Counted from the stretch's first letter, positions 8,912 through 17,408 are shown. The stretch is 63,155 nt of DNA from Pseudomonadota bacterium (GCA_018819135.1 JAHJQK010000104.1:1-63155), one strand, 5' to 3'. Notes: generated by a model not told the origin, from the sequence alone. A program made the numbers and translations.

Positions 8912-9859
8912 TTAAAGGGGATTTTGTAAAGAAAAATTCTCTTGCAGGAAATTGCCCATTGCTTCTTCCACCCCGGAAGCATCCGCGGGAGTTGCACTTA
9001 AAACTTGGGGGTGGGAGATCAACCCGAGACGATGCAGGGCAAACTTGAGACTCCCTGCCGGATTCATCCGTAGGGCCTGGCTGAGCTCCCTGAGCTTTTG
9101 GCTTTGTTGTAACAGGAGAAGATTAGGCGCTGGAGTTTCGGCTAAGCTCAAAGAGGCTACGACGACCTCTTTCCATTCGGCTGGGAGGAGGTTAGCCCCC
9201 GCGGAAACGACTCCCGAGGAGCTTGGTTGATTAAGAAAACTCTTTTCATCTCCGTCGTAGAAACGAAACTCGCGCCGGGAGCGAACGGCCCTTTGGTAGT
9301 GCATCGTTCGCTTGAGATCCCCTGCCTGAATCAGGCCGACAATTTGTTCATTTCCGGCAAGGCCCTTCAGCACTGCCGTGCGGATGTTACTCCGTTTCAG
9401 AGTGCGGTTCAGGCGGGTAATGAGATGGGGATGATTATCAAGGAGAACGGGGAAGGGAGAACACTTTGCCCATTCTTGATAAACCTGGGAAAGGTTGCGG
9501 TTGCTGTGGTACCAGAGAGGAATGTCCACCCAGTAAAAAGGTTCTTGATTTGATGGCGCTGAGTATTTGCTGCTCACCGCTTCGACGTTGCTCAAGGTTT
9601 CTTCTACGGTATTGGCGGTCGGGCATAGCAATAAAGCCTTCTTCCCGGATACAATATCCATAGCTCCTTGTAAAAGTTCCAGCCGCAGGGGGTTGGGAAG
9701 GAAAAGTCCTTCTCCGACTATCCCTGCGCCGAAGAACAGGCCATCGCCGAAGGGAAGAGCCCGCTCGATGAGACGTCTCAGAGAGACCCAGTCAATCGCC
9801 CCTTTTCCGTTAAAGGGAGTTATTAAGGCAATAATCAATCCTTTGGAGGGATAAAACAT
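8912..9859 (-). CDS. Dihydrodipicolinate synthase-like (DapA superfamily) aldolase
   Basis: A 315-residue TIM-barrel protein of the DapA/NanA lyase superfamily. LIIALITPFNGKGAIDW, FFGAGIVGEGLFLP (where DapA has the GTTGE loop), the FYWVDIPLWYHSN stretch and RTAVLKGLAGN with the likely Schiff-base Lys can be aligned. Divergence at the GTTGE loop suggests that it does not make dihydrodipicolinate and acts on another 2-oxo acid or aldehyde, or is a family member of unknown reaction. It lies between kdsD and the lipoprotein gene on the same strand. Confidence 0.75.
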   Translation of the reverse strand: MFYPSKGLIIALITPFNGKGAIDWVSLRRLIERALPFGDGLFFGAGIVGEGLFLPNPLRLELLQGAMDIVSGKKALLLCPTANTVEETLSNVEAVSSKYSAPSNQEPFYWVDIPLWYHSNRNLSQVYQEWAKCSPFPVLLDNHPHLITRLNRTLKRSNIRTAVLKGLAGNEQIVGLIQAGDLKRTMHYQRAVRSRREFRFYDGDEKSFLNQPSSSGVVSAGANLLPAEWKEVVVASLSLAETPAPNLLLLQQSQKLRELSQALRMNPAGSLKFALHRLGLISHPQVLSATPADASGVEEAMGNFLQENFSLQNPL

Positions 9860-9879
9860 TTTAAAAACCTTAAATTTAA

Positions 9880-9998
9880 TAGGACCCAGATTGACGCAGA
9901 TAACCGCAGAAACAAAAAAGACGCTATGCGCATAGCGCTAAGCGCTAAGCAACTTTCTGTGTACATCTGTGTCCAAAAAAGGAATTTCCTATACAATT
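9880..9998. repeat. Dispersed repeat family A (copy 2)
   Basis: It begins AGGACCCAGATTGACGCAGA and ends CATCTGTGTCC followed by AAAAAAGGAATTTCCTATAC, a tail shared with the copies at 33904 and 38519. The centre contains GCGCATAGCGCTAAGCGCTA palindromes. The tail reaches into the last codons and stop of kdsD. Confidence 0.8.
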
Positions 9999-10960
9999 AA
10001 ATTTCTACGGTTTAAAATATCCCGGAGGGTAACCAGGCCTTTCAGACACTTTTTTTTGTCCAGGACCGGCAGGGCTGCGAGGTTTTTTTCCACCAATTCA
10101 TGCAAGGCCTCGGCTGCTGAGGAGCCTTCCTCGATAGTGGGAAGGTTGGAGCTCATCAATCCCCCGATCCCCAGGGCAAGGAACCGGGGAGAACCCATCT
10201 CTCCCCGGCTTAAATCGCGGTCTGTGATCATACCGGCCAGGGTTCCGTCAGGGTGGAGGACCAGGGCCATGTCTGCTCCCTGCCGCTCAATGGCCTGGAG
10301 AAATTCCTTGACCGTGGATTCTTCGGAGAGGACGGGGAACTCAGCCATCGGCCGCATGATGTCTTTTACCTGGAGGGAAAGCCGCTCCCCCAAACATCCT
10401 CCGGGATGGAAAAGGGCGAAATCTTTCTCGCCAAATTTTCTCTGCCGCATCAACGCGACGGCAAGAGCATCTCCGATGACCAGCGTGGCCGTGGTGCTGG
10501 AAGTAGGAGCTAACCCCAAAGGACATGCCTCTCGTTCGACCCCCACATCGAGAACAATCTGGCTCTTCCGGGCCAGCGTAGAAGTAAGGCAACCGGTGAG
10601 ACCGATAATTTTAGCCCCGATTTTTTTCAGGATGGGCAGAAGGCTAACGATCTCAGCGGTCTCCCCGCTGTTGGAGATGGCCATGATTACATCCTGCACC
10701 GTCACCATGCCCAAATCTCCGTGGAGGCCTTCTACGGGGTGGAGAAAGATCGCCGGCGTACCCGTGCTGGTAAGGGTGGCCACGATCTTCCGACCTACCA
10801 AACCAGATTTGCCAATGCCCGTGACGACGACCCGCCCGGGGCTGGCCAAAATCATTTCCACTGCCCGGACAAAATTTTCATCCAGGCGTTCGAGCAATCC
10901 CTGAACGGCTTCTGCCTCGATGCGGATGACTTCCCGGGCGTGACGAAGAATTTCTTTCAC
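9989..10960 (-). CDS. kdsD: Arabinose-5-phosphate isomerase (KdsD/KpsF family)
   Basis: A 323-residue protein with an N-terminal SIS sugar-isomerase domain (VVVTGIGKSGLVGRKIVATL, TSTGTPAIFLHPVEGLHGD, MAISNSGETAEIV) and two C-terminal CBS domains (about 205-323, with VLHPDGTLAGMITDRDL and VLDKKKCLKGLVTLRDIL). The enzyme interconverts ribulose-5-phosphate and arabinose-5-phosphate, the first step towards Kdo for lipopolysaccharide. This points to a Gram-negative envelope. It heads the minus-strand cluster that runs through the DapA-like, lipoprotein, FHA and PP2C genes. The last codons and stop fall inside a dispersed repeat. Confidence 0.95.
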   Translation of the reverse strand: MKEILRHAREVIRIEAEAVQGLLERLDENFVRAVEMILASPGRVVVTGIGKSGLVGRKIVATLTSTGTPAIFLHPVEGLHGDLGMVTVQDVIMAISNSGETAEIVSLLPILKKIGAKIIGLTGCLTSTLARKSQIVLDVGVEREACPLGLAPTSSTTATLVIGDALAVALMRQRKFGEKDFALFHPGGCLGERLSLQVKDIMRPMAEFPVLSEESTVKEFLQAIERQGADMALVLHPDGTLAGMITDRDLSRGEMGSPRFLALGIGGLMSSNLPTIEEGSSAAEALHELVEKNLAALPVLDKKKCLKGLVTLRDILNRRNLIV

Positions 10961-11237
10961 TGTTGCCCTACAAATAACAGAGTTCGTAACAGTTTAGCTC
11001 TTTGAAAAATTGGCTAAACTTCAATGCCCAAGGCAAAATTTAAATTGCCCATTCAAAAAAAACGGCCATTTTCCTCTAAAACTTACCTTCTTCATTTGGC
11101 AACTTTCACTTTTCTATGAACCCTTTCTATATTACCTCAGACAAAACGCACTGTCTATTTCAAAAATTTCTCAAGGGAAGGAAAAGAGGAGCATTCTCTG
11201 CCCCTAAAAAAAGACCTGTTCCGTCTGCCCAAAAGGT

Positions 11238-11266
11238 TTGACCCGGAATCATTTCCCGAGTATTAT
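11238..11266 (+). promoter_or_regulatory. Sigma-70-type promoter upstream of the nikR unit
   Basis: TTGACC (11238-11243), a 17-bp spacer and TATTAT (11261-11266). Transcription would start near 11273 and cover the small gene at 11319 and nikR. The rest of the 358-bp gap from 10961 is AT-rich and shows no gene. Confidence 0.65.
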
Positions 11267-11318
11267 ATATACTCCCAGCCAGGGAAGGGGTCAAAAAATC
11301 AGTCCGGCGGGCAAGGAG

Positions 11319-11585
11319 ATGGGCGAAAGGTTTGATCGTCTAAAAAAATTTCTCCATGATTTTTTTGTGGGCATGGCCTTTTTTGAGATTGAGCAGACCG
11401 CCCGGCATGAGAAGCTTACCCGGCATGATCTTTTTATGCTTCTCACCTTTGGAGATTTGCTCGGCGTTCCTCTCTTGCCCTCCTTCTATTCTCTGCGAGT
11501 TTTGCCCTACGTGCTTCCGGCCCTTGATTCTTGGAAGAGGAGAATGCTGCGAGAACAGGACCTAACAGAGGTAAAGTCCCTTTGA
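11319..11585 (+). CDS. Conserved-looking small protein upstream of nikR
   Basis: An 88-residue protein if translation starts at ATG 11319; an upstream extension in frame to 11238 would run into the predicted promoter, so the shorter form is chosen. The body reads FFVGMAFFEIEQTARHEKLTRHDLFMLLTFGDLLGVPLLPS, with a partly hydrophobic helix, followed by LRVLPYVLPALDSWKRRML. I do not recognise the family. It shares a promoter with nikR (53 bp downstream), so a role in nickel or other metal supply is possible but not shown. Confidence 0.55.
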   Translation: MGERFDRLKKFLHDFFVGMAFFEIEQTARHEKLTRHDLFMLLTFGDLLGVPLLPSFYSLRVLPYVLPALDSWKRRMLREQDLTEVKSL

Positions 11586-11637
11586 TTTCCCCCAGGGCCC
11601 AGAAGATCTATTGCTGGTTTTTTAACGGGAGGGAGCA

Positions 11638-12057
11638 ATGGCATTTATAACCCGCTTCGGTGTGTCGATCGAGGAGAGTTTGCTCAAAAATTTTGACCAC
11701 CTGATTTCCCGCAAAGGATATCAGAACCGATCCGAAGCCATTCGGGACCTGATCCGGGAAAGCCTGGTTCAGGAAGAATGGGAAGAAGGGAAAAAAGAAA
11801 CGATAGGAACCATTGCCATCGTTTACAGTCACCATACTCGGGAACTTTCTCGAACTTTAATGGACATGCAACACCGCTATTATCAATCCATACTTTCCAG
11901 CCTCCATATCCACCTGGATGAGCACAATTGTCTGGAGGTTTTGGTGGTCAAAGGAAGAGGAGCAGAGATCAAAAAAATCAGCGATCGCCTGATCGGGACG
12001 AAAGGAGTGAAATACGGTAAATTATCTCTGACTACCACCGGGAAGAATCTGAAATGA
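11638..12057 (+). CDS. nikR: Nickel-responsive transcriptional regulator NikR
   Basis: A 139-residue protein, the usual NikR length. It has an N-terminal ribbon-helix-helix DNA-binding domain ([36 protein letters not shown]) and a C-terminal ACT-like domain with the high-affinity nickel ligands in the order His...His-x-His...Cys ([28 protein letters not shown]). NikR represses nickel uptake genes when nickel is plentiful. A GGAGGGAGCA ribosome-binding site precedes the ATG. No nickel transporter or hydrogenase gene is next to it; its targets must lie elsewhere. Confidence 0.96.
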   Translation: MAFITRFGVSIEESLLKNFDHLISRKGYQNRSEAIRDLIRESLVQEEWEEGKKETIGTIAIVYSHHTRELSRTLMDMQHRYYQSILSSLHIHLDEHNCLEVLVVKGRGAEIKKISDRLIGTKGVKYGKLSLTTTGKNLK

Positions 12058-12119
12058 ATTTAAAAAATTAACATTGCCGGAGCGTCAAGAATATAATTAT
12101 GCTATGAATTCCTTCCAAG

Positions 12120-12348
12120 GAGGTGATAAAATGGGTAAGCTCCAGACCCCCCTTTCTCTTATTTGAGGGGCCACGATTGGCCCGGAGAGGCCTCGGGTAG
12201 GTCTCCGGTTAAGCAGCGGGAGAGGGAAAAAAGGAGCCCCTTCATCCATTTTTTATTCATTCTCTCCTCAAGAAAGCCCTCCTTGATTCCTTCCTCCGCA
12301 TCCGAATGAAAGTTTCCACTGAAAATCTAACTTCCAAGGAGGGGAATC
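12120..12348 (+). promoter_or_regulatory. Structured leader with possible short leader peptide
   Basis: AAGGAGGTGAT, fully complementary to the 16S anti-Shine-Dalgarno sequence, precedes ATG 12131 and an 11-codon frame (MGKLQTPLSLI, TGA at 12164). Two hairpins follow and share bases: GGGCCA/TGGCCC (12168-12183) and CCGGAGA/TCTCCGG (12182-12208). The frame stays open for about 40 codons beyond the TGA. This could be an attenuation leader or a remnant. There is no T-run typical of a terminator. Confidence 0.35.
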
Positions 12349-12534
12349 ATGTCCAGTCTTCTATCTTTTTTTGCCTCCCGCCGGGGAATCGTATCCGCGG
12401 GGATCTTCATTGGGGTATTCGCCCCCATTCTGCAGAAATTAGGAAATCCTGCCAATATGGGCATCTGCGTGGCCTGCATGGAGCGAGATATTGCCGGAGC
12501 ACTGGGCTTACACCGGGCCGATGTGAAATCATAG
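12349..12534 (+). pseudogene. yedE: Truncated YedE-like selenium/sulfur membrane protein (N-terminal fragment)
   Basis: The 61 residues contain a first transmembrane segment and the family signature GNPANMGICVACMERDIAGALGLHR, seen near the N-terminus of YedE/YeeE-type proteins, which are normally about 350-400 residues with ten or so membrane spans. Here the protein ends six codons later at TAG 12532-12534, and the cysteine desulfurase begins at 12544, so the rest of the gene is absent rather than out of frame. The ribosome-binding site (AAGGAGGGG) is intact, so the short peptide might still be made. Confidence 0.75.
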
Positions 12535-12543
12535 GGTCCTCTC

Positions 12544-13710
12544 ATGGAAAAGAAGATCATCTATTTCGACAATGCGGCAACTTCTTATCCCAAGCCCGAA
12601 GAAGTGATCCAGGCGATGGTTCGTTTTTTGCGAGAAGTGGGAGCGAATCCCGGACGCTCCGGACATCGACTATCTATCGAAGCCGGAAGAGTCATTTATG
12701 AAACACGGGAAAAAGTGGCCCAACTCTTTGGAGTGGGTGATTCCTCCCGGGTCATCTTCGGGCTGAATGCAACCGAAGCTATCAATCTGGGGTTAAAAGG
12801 GATTCTTTGTCCCGGGGACCATGTGATTACTTCCTCTATGGAGCATAATTCAGTCATGCGTCCCCTCAGGGCCTTAGAAAAAGAAGGCCTCGCCCTAACC
12901 GTGACTCCCTGCTCCCCCGAAGGATTCCTCGATCCTAATCATGTTCGCCAGGCAATCCGCAGGACGACTAAAATGGTTGTCTTGAATCATGGGTCTAACG
13001 TAACCGGGACACTCCAACCCTTGGAAGAAATAGGAAAGATTTGCCGCCAACACGAGCTACTCTTTTTCGTAGATGCCGCCCAAACTGCAGGGGCGATCCC
13101 GATTGATCTGGGACGGCAAAAAATCGATCTGATCGCCTTTACCGGCCACAAGGCCCTTTGGGGGCCGACGGGAACGGGTGGTCTGATCATCGGCGAAAGG
13201 GTCGAGGAGAAAAAAATTGTGCCGCTAAAAAGGGGAGGCACTGGAAGCCGTTCGGAATCTGAAGAGCAGCCAGATTTTCTCCCTGATCTGGGCGAAAGCG
13301 GTACAGCAAACGGAGTGGGATTGGCTGGGCTACTGGCAGGTCTGGATTTTATCTTGAAAATCGGGGCGGAAAAAATCCGGAATCATGAAATCCGACTTAC
13401 CCAGTGTCTCCTCACGGGCCTGCAAGGAATTCCCGGGATCATCGTCTATGGTCCCAAGGATGCCCAAAAGCAATGCGCGACGATATCTTTCAATATCAAA
13501 GGTTGGGCTCCTTCGGAAATATCTTTACGGCTCGAAGAAGAATTCGGCATCTTTTGCCGGGTCGGCCTCCATTGCGCTCCCGCTGCTCACAAGACTATCG
13601 GGACTTTTCCGCAAGGGACCGTTCGCTTCGGCCTGAGCTATTTCAACCACGAAGAGGAGGTGGACCAGGCCTTGCAAGCCGTGCAATACCTGGCCCGCAA
13701 GGGAGTCTGA
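12544..13710 (+). CDS. Cysteine desulfurase family protein (selenium-associated type)
   Basis: A 388-residue PLP-dependent class-V aminotransferase. It starts with IIYFDNAATSYPKPEEV, has SSMEHNSVMRPL, the VDAAQTAGAIPIDL aspartate motif, FTGHKALWGPTGTGGL with the PLP-binding Lys, and RVGLHCAPAAHKTIGT with the catalytic Cys close to the C-terminus. Such enzymes release sulfur (or selenium) from cysteine (or selenocysteine) as a persulfide. Its position between a YedE fragment and a DUF3343 gene matches loci that handle selenium or sulfur for selenoproteins or molybdenum hydroxylases. Confidence 0.93.
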   Translation: MEKKIIYFDNAATSYPKPEEVIQAMVRFLREVGANPGRSGHRLSIEAGRVIYETREKVAQLFGVGDSSRVIFGLNATEAINLGLKGILCPGDHVITSSMEHNSVMRPLRALEKEGLALTVTPCSPEGFLDPNHVRQAIRRTTKMVVLNHGSNVTGTLQPLEEIGKICRQHELLFFVDAAQTAGAIPIDLGRQKIDLIAFTGHKALWGPTGTGGLIIGERVEEKKIVPLKRGGTGSRSESEEQPDFLPDLGESGTANGVGLAGLLAGLDFILKIGAEKIRNHEIRLTQCLLTGLQGIPGIIVYGPKDAQKQCATISFNIKGWAPSEISLRLEEEFGIFCRVGLHCAPAAHKTIGTFPQGTVRFGLSYFNHEEEVDQALQAVQYLARKGV

Positions 13711-13712
13711 AA

Positions 13713-13937
13713 ATGCCTCATGGCGTCATCCTTTTCCCTTCTATCCATTTTGCTTTGCGAGCTGAAAAAATGACCAGAGGAAAAGGACTTTCAACAAAGC
13801 TCATCCCCGTTCCCCGCCATTTAAGCTCGGACTGCGGAGTTTGCCTGCGCATTCCCTGGGAGGACAAGGAAAAAATCCTCAATATTCTGGAGGCTGCAGG
13901 GATGAAGTTGGAAGGGACACATTTTTTGTCAGCTTAA
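13713..13937 (+). CDS. DUF3343 family putative Se/S carrier-like protein
   Basis: A 74-residue protein starting 2 bp after the cysteine desulfurase stop. The order HGVILFPSIHFALRAEKMTR, then LIPVPRHLSSDCGVCLRIPW with a Cys-x2-Cys, matches the DUF3343 family, whose members carry a conserved Cys in this region and are thought to accept sulfur or selenium. Its tight coupling to the desulfurase implies that it takes the persulfide or selenide from that enzyme. The family call is good; the transferred element is inferred. Confidence 0.85.
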   Translation: MPHGVILFPSIHFALRAEKMTRGKGLSTKLIPVPRHLSSDCGVCLRIPWEDKEKILNILEAAGMKLEGTHFLSA

Positions 13938-13990
13938 TAAAAGGCCGATTTGGCGGGGGCAGGGTTGATGGCCATAATTAATTTTCAAGG

Positions 13991-14019
13991 TTGCTGATTT
14001 ACATCATCGCCTGTATAAT
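13991..14019 (+). promoter_or_regulatory. Sigma-70-type promoter for the AbfD/AOR island
   Basis: TTGCTG (13991-13996), a 17-bp spacer and a perfect TATAAT (14014-14019). Transcription would start near 14026, leaving about 90 nt of leader before the ATG at 14116. Confidence 0.6.
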
Positions 14020-14115
14020 CGCGTTGGATTAAAAGAGATGATCCAACCCTTCTCGCCCCCCCGGGTGCGAGGCCTGGAAATTGTAACCGGATTGCATCCT
14101 GGAAAGGAGGCCCTC

Positions 14116-15573
14116 ATGGCCATTAAGACCCGCGACGAGTATCTTGCTTCGTTGAAGAAGCTTCGCCCTAATGTACATAAATTCAGTGAGAAAATTGATG
14201 ATGTAACCACCCATCCGGCTACCCGGCGAGTAGTGGAAAGCCATGCCCGGGCCTATGATGGGGCGAACGACCCTGGTCGTTCCAGCCTTTTTACCACCCC
14301 GTCCGTCCTGACCGGAGAGAAGATCCATCGCCACAACTCGCTCATGCAATCTGCCGAGGATGTGACCTTTAACTCTAAGTTCAAACGCGAAATGTACCGG
14401 CTCACCGGCACCTGCACGGGAGCTCTCTGTGCCGGCTGGAACGGCATGAATACCATGTGGGCGGTGACCCAGGAGGTCGATGGCGCCTTGGGGACCGACT
14501 ATCACGAACGTTTGCGGCAATGGATTCTTCGGGCTGAATCCGAAGGATGGACCATCGCCGGAGCTTTAACCGACGCCAAAGGCAATCGCAGCCTGAAGGC
14601 TTCCCAGCAGCCCGACCTCGATACCAACCTTAGAATTGCCGACCTGAGAGAAAACGGCATTGTCCTGAGAGGGGCGAAATTGATGATCTGCGGCGTGGCC
14701 GCCAGTAATGAAATCTTTCTCCTGCCCGGTACAGCTTACGGGGAGGGGGATAAGGACTTTGCCGTGGCTTGTGCCGTCCCGCGGGACGTGCAAGGTTTGA
14801 CCATTGTGGAGACCCGACGCCCCAGCGATACCCGCGAACAGGAAGAGGGCTTTGACCTTCCGACGGAAACCGGCATTACCCAGGCCTATTTGATCTTCGA
14901 GGATGTCTTCGTACCGCAAGAGCGGGTCTTCTTGTGCCGGGAATTTGCTTACACGGGTAAGATTATCCAAATCTTCACCGCCATCTACCGCGCCTGTATC
15001 GGAGCCTGCGTGGCCGGCCAGGGAGATGTCATGATCGGAGCGGCCGTCCTCATGGCCCGGGCCAATGGCATACCGGCCCGCACTTTTTCCTCCAAGTTTG
15101 TCGAAATGGCCGTCAACAATGAAACGACTTTTACCATGGGTGTCGGGTCTATCGCTCTGGGCAGCCGTCATCCATCCGGAATCTGGATTCCCGACTCCCT
15201 GACCGCTCACGCCAACAAGATTCACGTAGCCACCCTGCCCTATGAGACCAAACGGCTCTGCCAGGAGATCGGGGGGGGGATCGTGGAAACGGGCTGCTTT
15301 CCTTCTTACCGGGATTTTATGGATGCACGCTATGGGCCATTGGTTCAGAAGTACATCAAGGCTGGCGCGTGCAGCCCGGAAGCCCGCGCCCGGGCAGCCC
15401 GCCTGACCGAATGGCTGACTCTCGGAGCCGGAGTCCCGGGGTGCATGCATGGCGGCGGTTCTCCCGATGGCGCCAGGCTGGTGGTCCGCTCCTTGACCCC
15501 GATGGAAAAGTATGCCGCTATGGCCAAAAAATTGGCCGGCATCAGCGAAGAAATCCCCGAACCCGGGAAATGA
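14116..15573 (+). CDS. 4-hydroxybutyryl-CoA dehydratase/HpaB-family protein, atypical paralogue
   Basis: A 485-residue flavoprotein of the AbfD/HpaB family. The start at 14116 is chosen because GGAAAGGAGG lies just upstream and MAIKTRDEYLASLKKL lines up with the second copy; an ATG at 14038 would lie in the leader. In AbfD a [4Fe-4S] cluster is held by Cys99, Cys103, His292 and Cys299. Here Cys100 and Cys105 (C-x4-C) and Cys298 are present, but the His position is occupied by Ile290 and no His is nearby. It may therefore lack the usual cluster and catalyse another flavin reaction on an acyl-CoA or aromatic substrate. Confidence 0.85.
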   Translation: MAIKTRDEYLASLKKLRPNVHKFSEKIDDVTTHPATRRVVESHARAYDGANDPGRSSLFTTPSVLTGEKIHRHNSLMQSAEDVTFNSKFKREMYRLTGTCTGALCAGWNGMNTMWAVTQEVDGALGTDYHERLRQWILRAESEGWTIAGALTDAKGNRSLKASQQPDLDTNLRIADLRENGIVLRGAKLMICGVAASNEIFLLPGTAYGEGDKDFAVACAVPRDVQGLTIVETRRPSDTREQEEGFDLPTETGITQAYLIFEDVFVPQERVFLCREFAYTGKIIQIFTAIYRACIGACVAGQGDVMIGAAVLMARANGIPARTFSSKFVEMAVNNETTFTMGVGSIALGSRHPSGIWIPDSLTAHANKIHVATLPYETKRLCQEIGGGIVETGCFPSYRDFMDARYGPLVQKYIKAGACSPEARARAARLTEWLTLGAGVPGCMHGGGSPDGARLVVRSLTPMEKYAAMAKKLAGISEEIPEPGK

Positions 15574-15580
15574 ATTATTT

Positions 15581-15688
15581 AGGACACAGATTTTCACAGA
15601 TCACAAATAAATTTAAGGCACTTTACCCCGCTTAAGGGAGTTTGAGCGATTTATTATCTGTGTTCATCCGTGTTTATCTGTGTCCCAA
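15581..15688. repeat. Dispersed repeat family A (copy 3)
   Basis: AGGACACAGATTTTCACAGA at the left and CCGTGTTTATCTGTGTCC at the right. An extra half copy (ATTCATCCGTGTCCTGAT) follows at 15701-15718. It separates the first AbfD-like gene from the desulforedoxin-like gene. Confidence 0.8.
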
Positions 15689-15741
15689 TAGTTTTTAAAT
15701 ATTCATCCGTGTCCTGATCAATATGAAAGGAGGTGCATCGA

Positions 15742-15867
15742 ATGCCTAACCAGGTCGGCCAGGTTTATGTTTGCGAGATCTGCGGGAACAAGGTAAAGAT
15801 GTTGGTGGCTGGTAAAGGTCAGCTGGTATGCTGCGGCCAGCCCATGAAACTGACCGCCGAAAAATAA
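15742..15867 (+). CDS. Desulforedoxin-like mini iron protein
   Basis: A 41-residue protein with a strong ribosome-binding site (GAAAGGAGGTG). [15 protein letters not shown] and [11 protein letters not shown] give C11-x2-C14 and C30-C31, the four ligands of the single FeS4 centre in desulforedoxin and in the N-terminal domain of desulfoferrodoxin. It has no superoxide-reductase domain. Sitting between two AbfD-like genes, it may be the electron carrier for one of them or protect their oxygen-sensitive centres. The fold is clear; the role is inferred. Confidence 0.88.
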   Translation: MPNQVGQVYVCEICGNKVKMLVAGKGQLVCCGQPMKLTAEK

Positions 15868-15962
15868 ACACTTAGGGAAGCAGATTAACCGGATATTGAA
15901 TATAGAAAAAGCGGCGTATCTCTGCGTCCAGCTGCGTTCAATAATTTTTTGAGGAAAAGAAT

Positions 15963-17408
15963 ATGAGTTTAATGACTGCCGAAGAATTCAAGAAAAGCCT
16001 CCAAAAAATGAAAGTGAATGCTTATTGGGACGGGAAGAAGGTGGAAACGCTTTCCGCTCACCCCGTTACCCGCTCCGTAGTCGAGGCCACAGCCAAGCTT
16101 TATGAACTGGCTGCCGACCCCCAACAGGAAGGGGTCATGACCGCCACCTCCCACCTTACCGGGGAGAAAATCAACCGCAACTTGCATGTAAACCGCTCGA
16201 CGGGGGATTTGGAAAGGCGCGCCGACATGGCCTTGCTCACCTCCCAGACCCTGGGCACCTGCAATTACCGCTGCGTGGGTTGCGATGCCCTTAACGCCCT
16301 GGCCAGCGTGACCGTGGAGATGGACCGAGTCAAGGGAACAGAGTATAGCCGGCGTTTGAATGCTTTTTTACAGCGTACGCAGGAGAAGGACTTGGCTGTA
16401 AGCGGGGCGGTAACCGACGCCAAAGGGGACCGAGCCAAGAGGATCCTGGAAGGCGATCCCGACATGTACGTCCATATCGTGGAAAGAAGATCAGATGGTA
16501 TCGTCGTCCGGGGGGCAAAGATGCACCAGAGCGGCGCCTTCTGCGCTCATGAGACTCTGGTGATTCCGGGAGGAGCCTTACGGAAAGGGGAAGAGGACTA
16601 TGCCGTGGCTTTTGCCGTGCCCAACAGCGCGAAGGGGATCACCTATGTTCTGCAATACAATGCGCTGTCGGCCGAGCGCGAAAAGGCGGAAGACATCTTC
16701 TATCTGGGCAATCCCCGGTTCGGACAGCGGGAAACCTGTCTGATGGTTTTCGACGACGTCTTCATTCCCGCAGAAAATGTTTTTATGCGCGGGGAAGTGG
16801 ATTTCGCCGGCGCTCTTATCCAGCGCTTCGCCAAGACCCACCGGATGAACTGCGGCGGGGCCTGTAAAGTCGGATTCGCCGATATCATCATTGGCGCCGC
16901 CCAGCTGGCCGCGGAATACGCGGGGACAGAAAAGGCTCCCCACGTAAGGGAAGCGATTACCCACATGGTACGCATCTCCGAAGCCTCTCATGCCTGTGCC
17001 ATTGCCGCGGCCGTCAAGGGCAAGGAAGAACCTCCCGGCTCGGGAGTGTTCATGCCTGATGACCTGTTCGGCAACGTGGCCAAGATTTCCACGGCCCATG
17101 GATTCTGGCAGATTATGGCCCTGGCCGGGGACATTGCCGGGGGGCTGGTGGTCACCATGCCATCTTTCCAAGAGCTGAAAAACCCGGCCACCAAAGGGTA
17201 TGTGGAAAAATACCTGAAAGCAGCCGTGCCCGCCGAGAAGCGGATGAGGATCACCAAGGTTTTGCAGAACTGGACTGCCGGATTACATGGACCGGGGACC
17301 TGGCATGGAGCGGGGTCTACCCAGGCCCAGATGATTTCCCTTCATCGCGTTGCCAACCTCGAGGCCAAGAAGCGCATCGCCAAAAGGATCGCCGGGATCG
17401 AGGATTGA
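15963..17408 (+). CDS. 4-hydroxybutyryl-CoA dehydratase (AbfD-like)
   Basis: A 481-residue protein of the AbfD family. Here the cluster ligands are complete: TLGTCNYRCVGCDALNAL gives Cys100-x3-Cys104, and KTHRMNCGGACKVGFAD gives His293 and Cys301, matching the Cys99/Cys103/His292/Cys299 pattern of the clostridial enzyme. AbfD-type enzymes use FAD and a [4Fe-4S] cluster to dehydrate 4-hydroxybutyryl-CoA to crotonyl-CoA by a radical route, and can isomerise vinylacetyl-CoA. A start at ATG 15963 follows GAGGAAAAGA. Several other acyl-CoA substrates are possible in this family. Confidence 0.88.
   Translation: MSLMTAEEFKKSLQKMKVNAYWDGKKVETLSAHPVTRSVVEATAKLYELAADPQQEGVMTATSHLTGEKINRNLHVNRSTGDLERRADMALLTSQTLGTCNYRCVGCDALNALASVTVEMDRVKGTEYSRRLNAFLQRTQEKDLAVSGAVTDAKGDRAKRILEGDPDMYVHIVERRSDGIVVRGAKMHQSGAFCAHETLVIPGGALRKGEEDYAVAFAVPNSAKGITYVLQYNALSAEREKAEDIFYLGNPRFGQRETCLMVFDDVFIPAENVFMRGEVDFAGALIQRFAKTHRMNCGGACKVGFADIIIGAAQLAAEYAGTEKAPHVREAITHMVRISEASHACAIAAAVKGKEEPPGSGVFMPDDLFGNVAKISTAHGFWQIMALAGDIAGGLVVTMPSFQELKNPATKGYVEKYLKAAVPAEKRMRITKVLQNWTAGLHGPGTWHGAGSTQAQMISLHRVANLEAKKRIAKRIAGIED

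Noticed and set aside
11238-11318. N-terminal extension of the small gene before nikR
   Set aside because: The putative start codon is the -35 element of a good promoter.
12131-12286. Selenoprotein of about 50 residues with UGA at 12164
   Set aside because: The hairpins do not look like a bacterial SECIS element and the downstream residues show no known family; kept only as a low-score leader observation.
13404-13937. Long frame reading across the desulfurase gene into DUF3343
   Set aside because: Only its last 74 codons are DUF3343; the part before 13713 is a shadow of the desulfurase gene.
14038-14115. In-frame ATG 14038 as start of the first AbfD-like gene
   Set aside because: It lies about 12 nt after the predicted transcription start, lacks a ribosome-binding site, and the 26 added residues are absent from the paralogue, whereas 14116 has GGAAAGGAGG.
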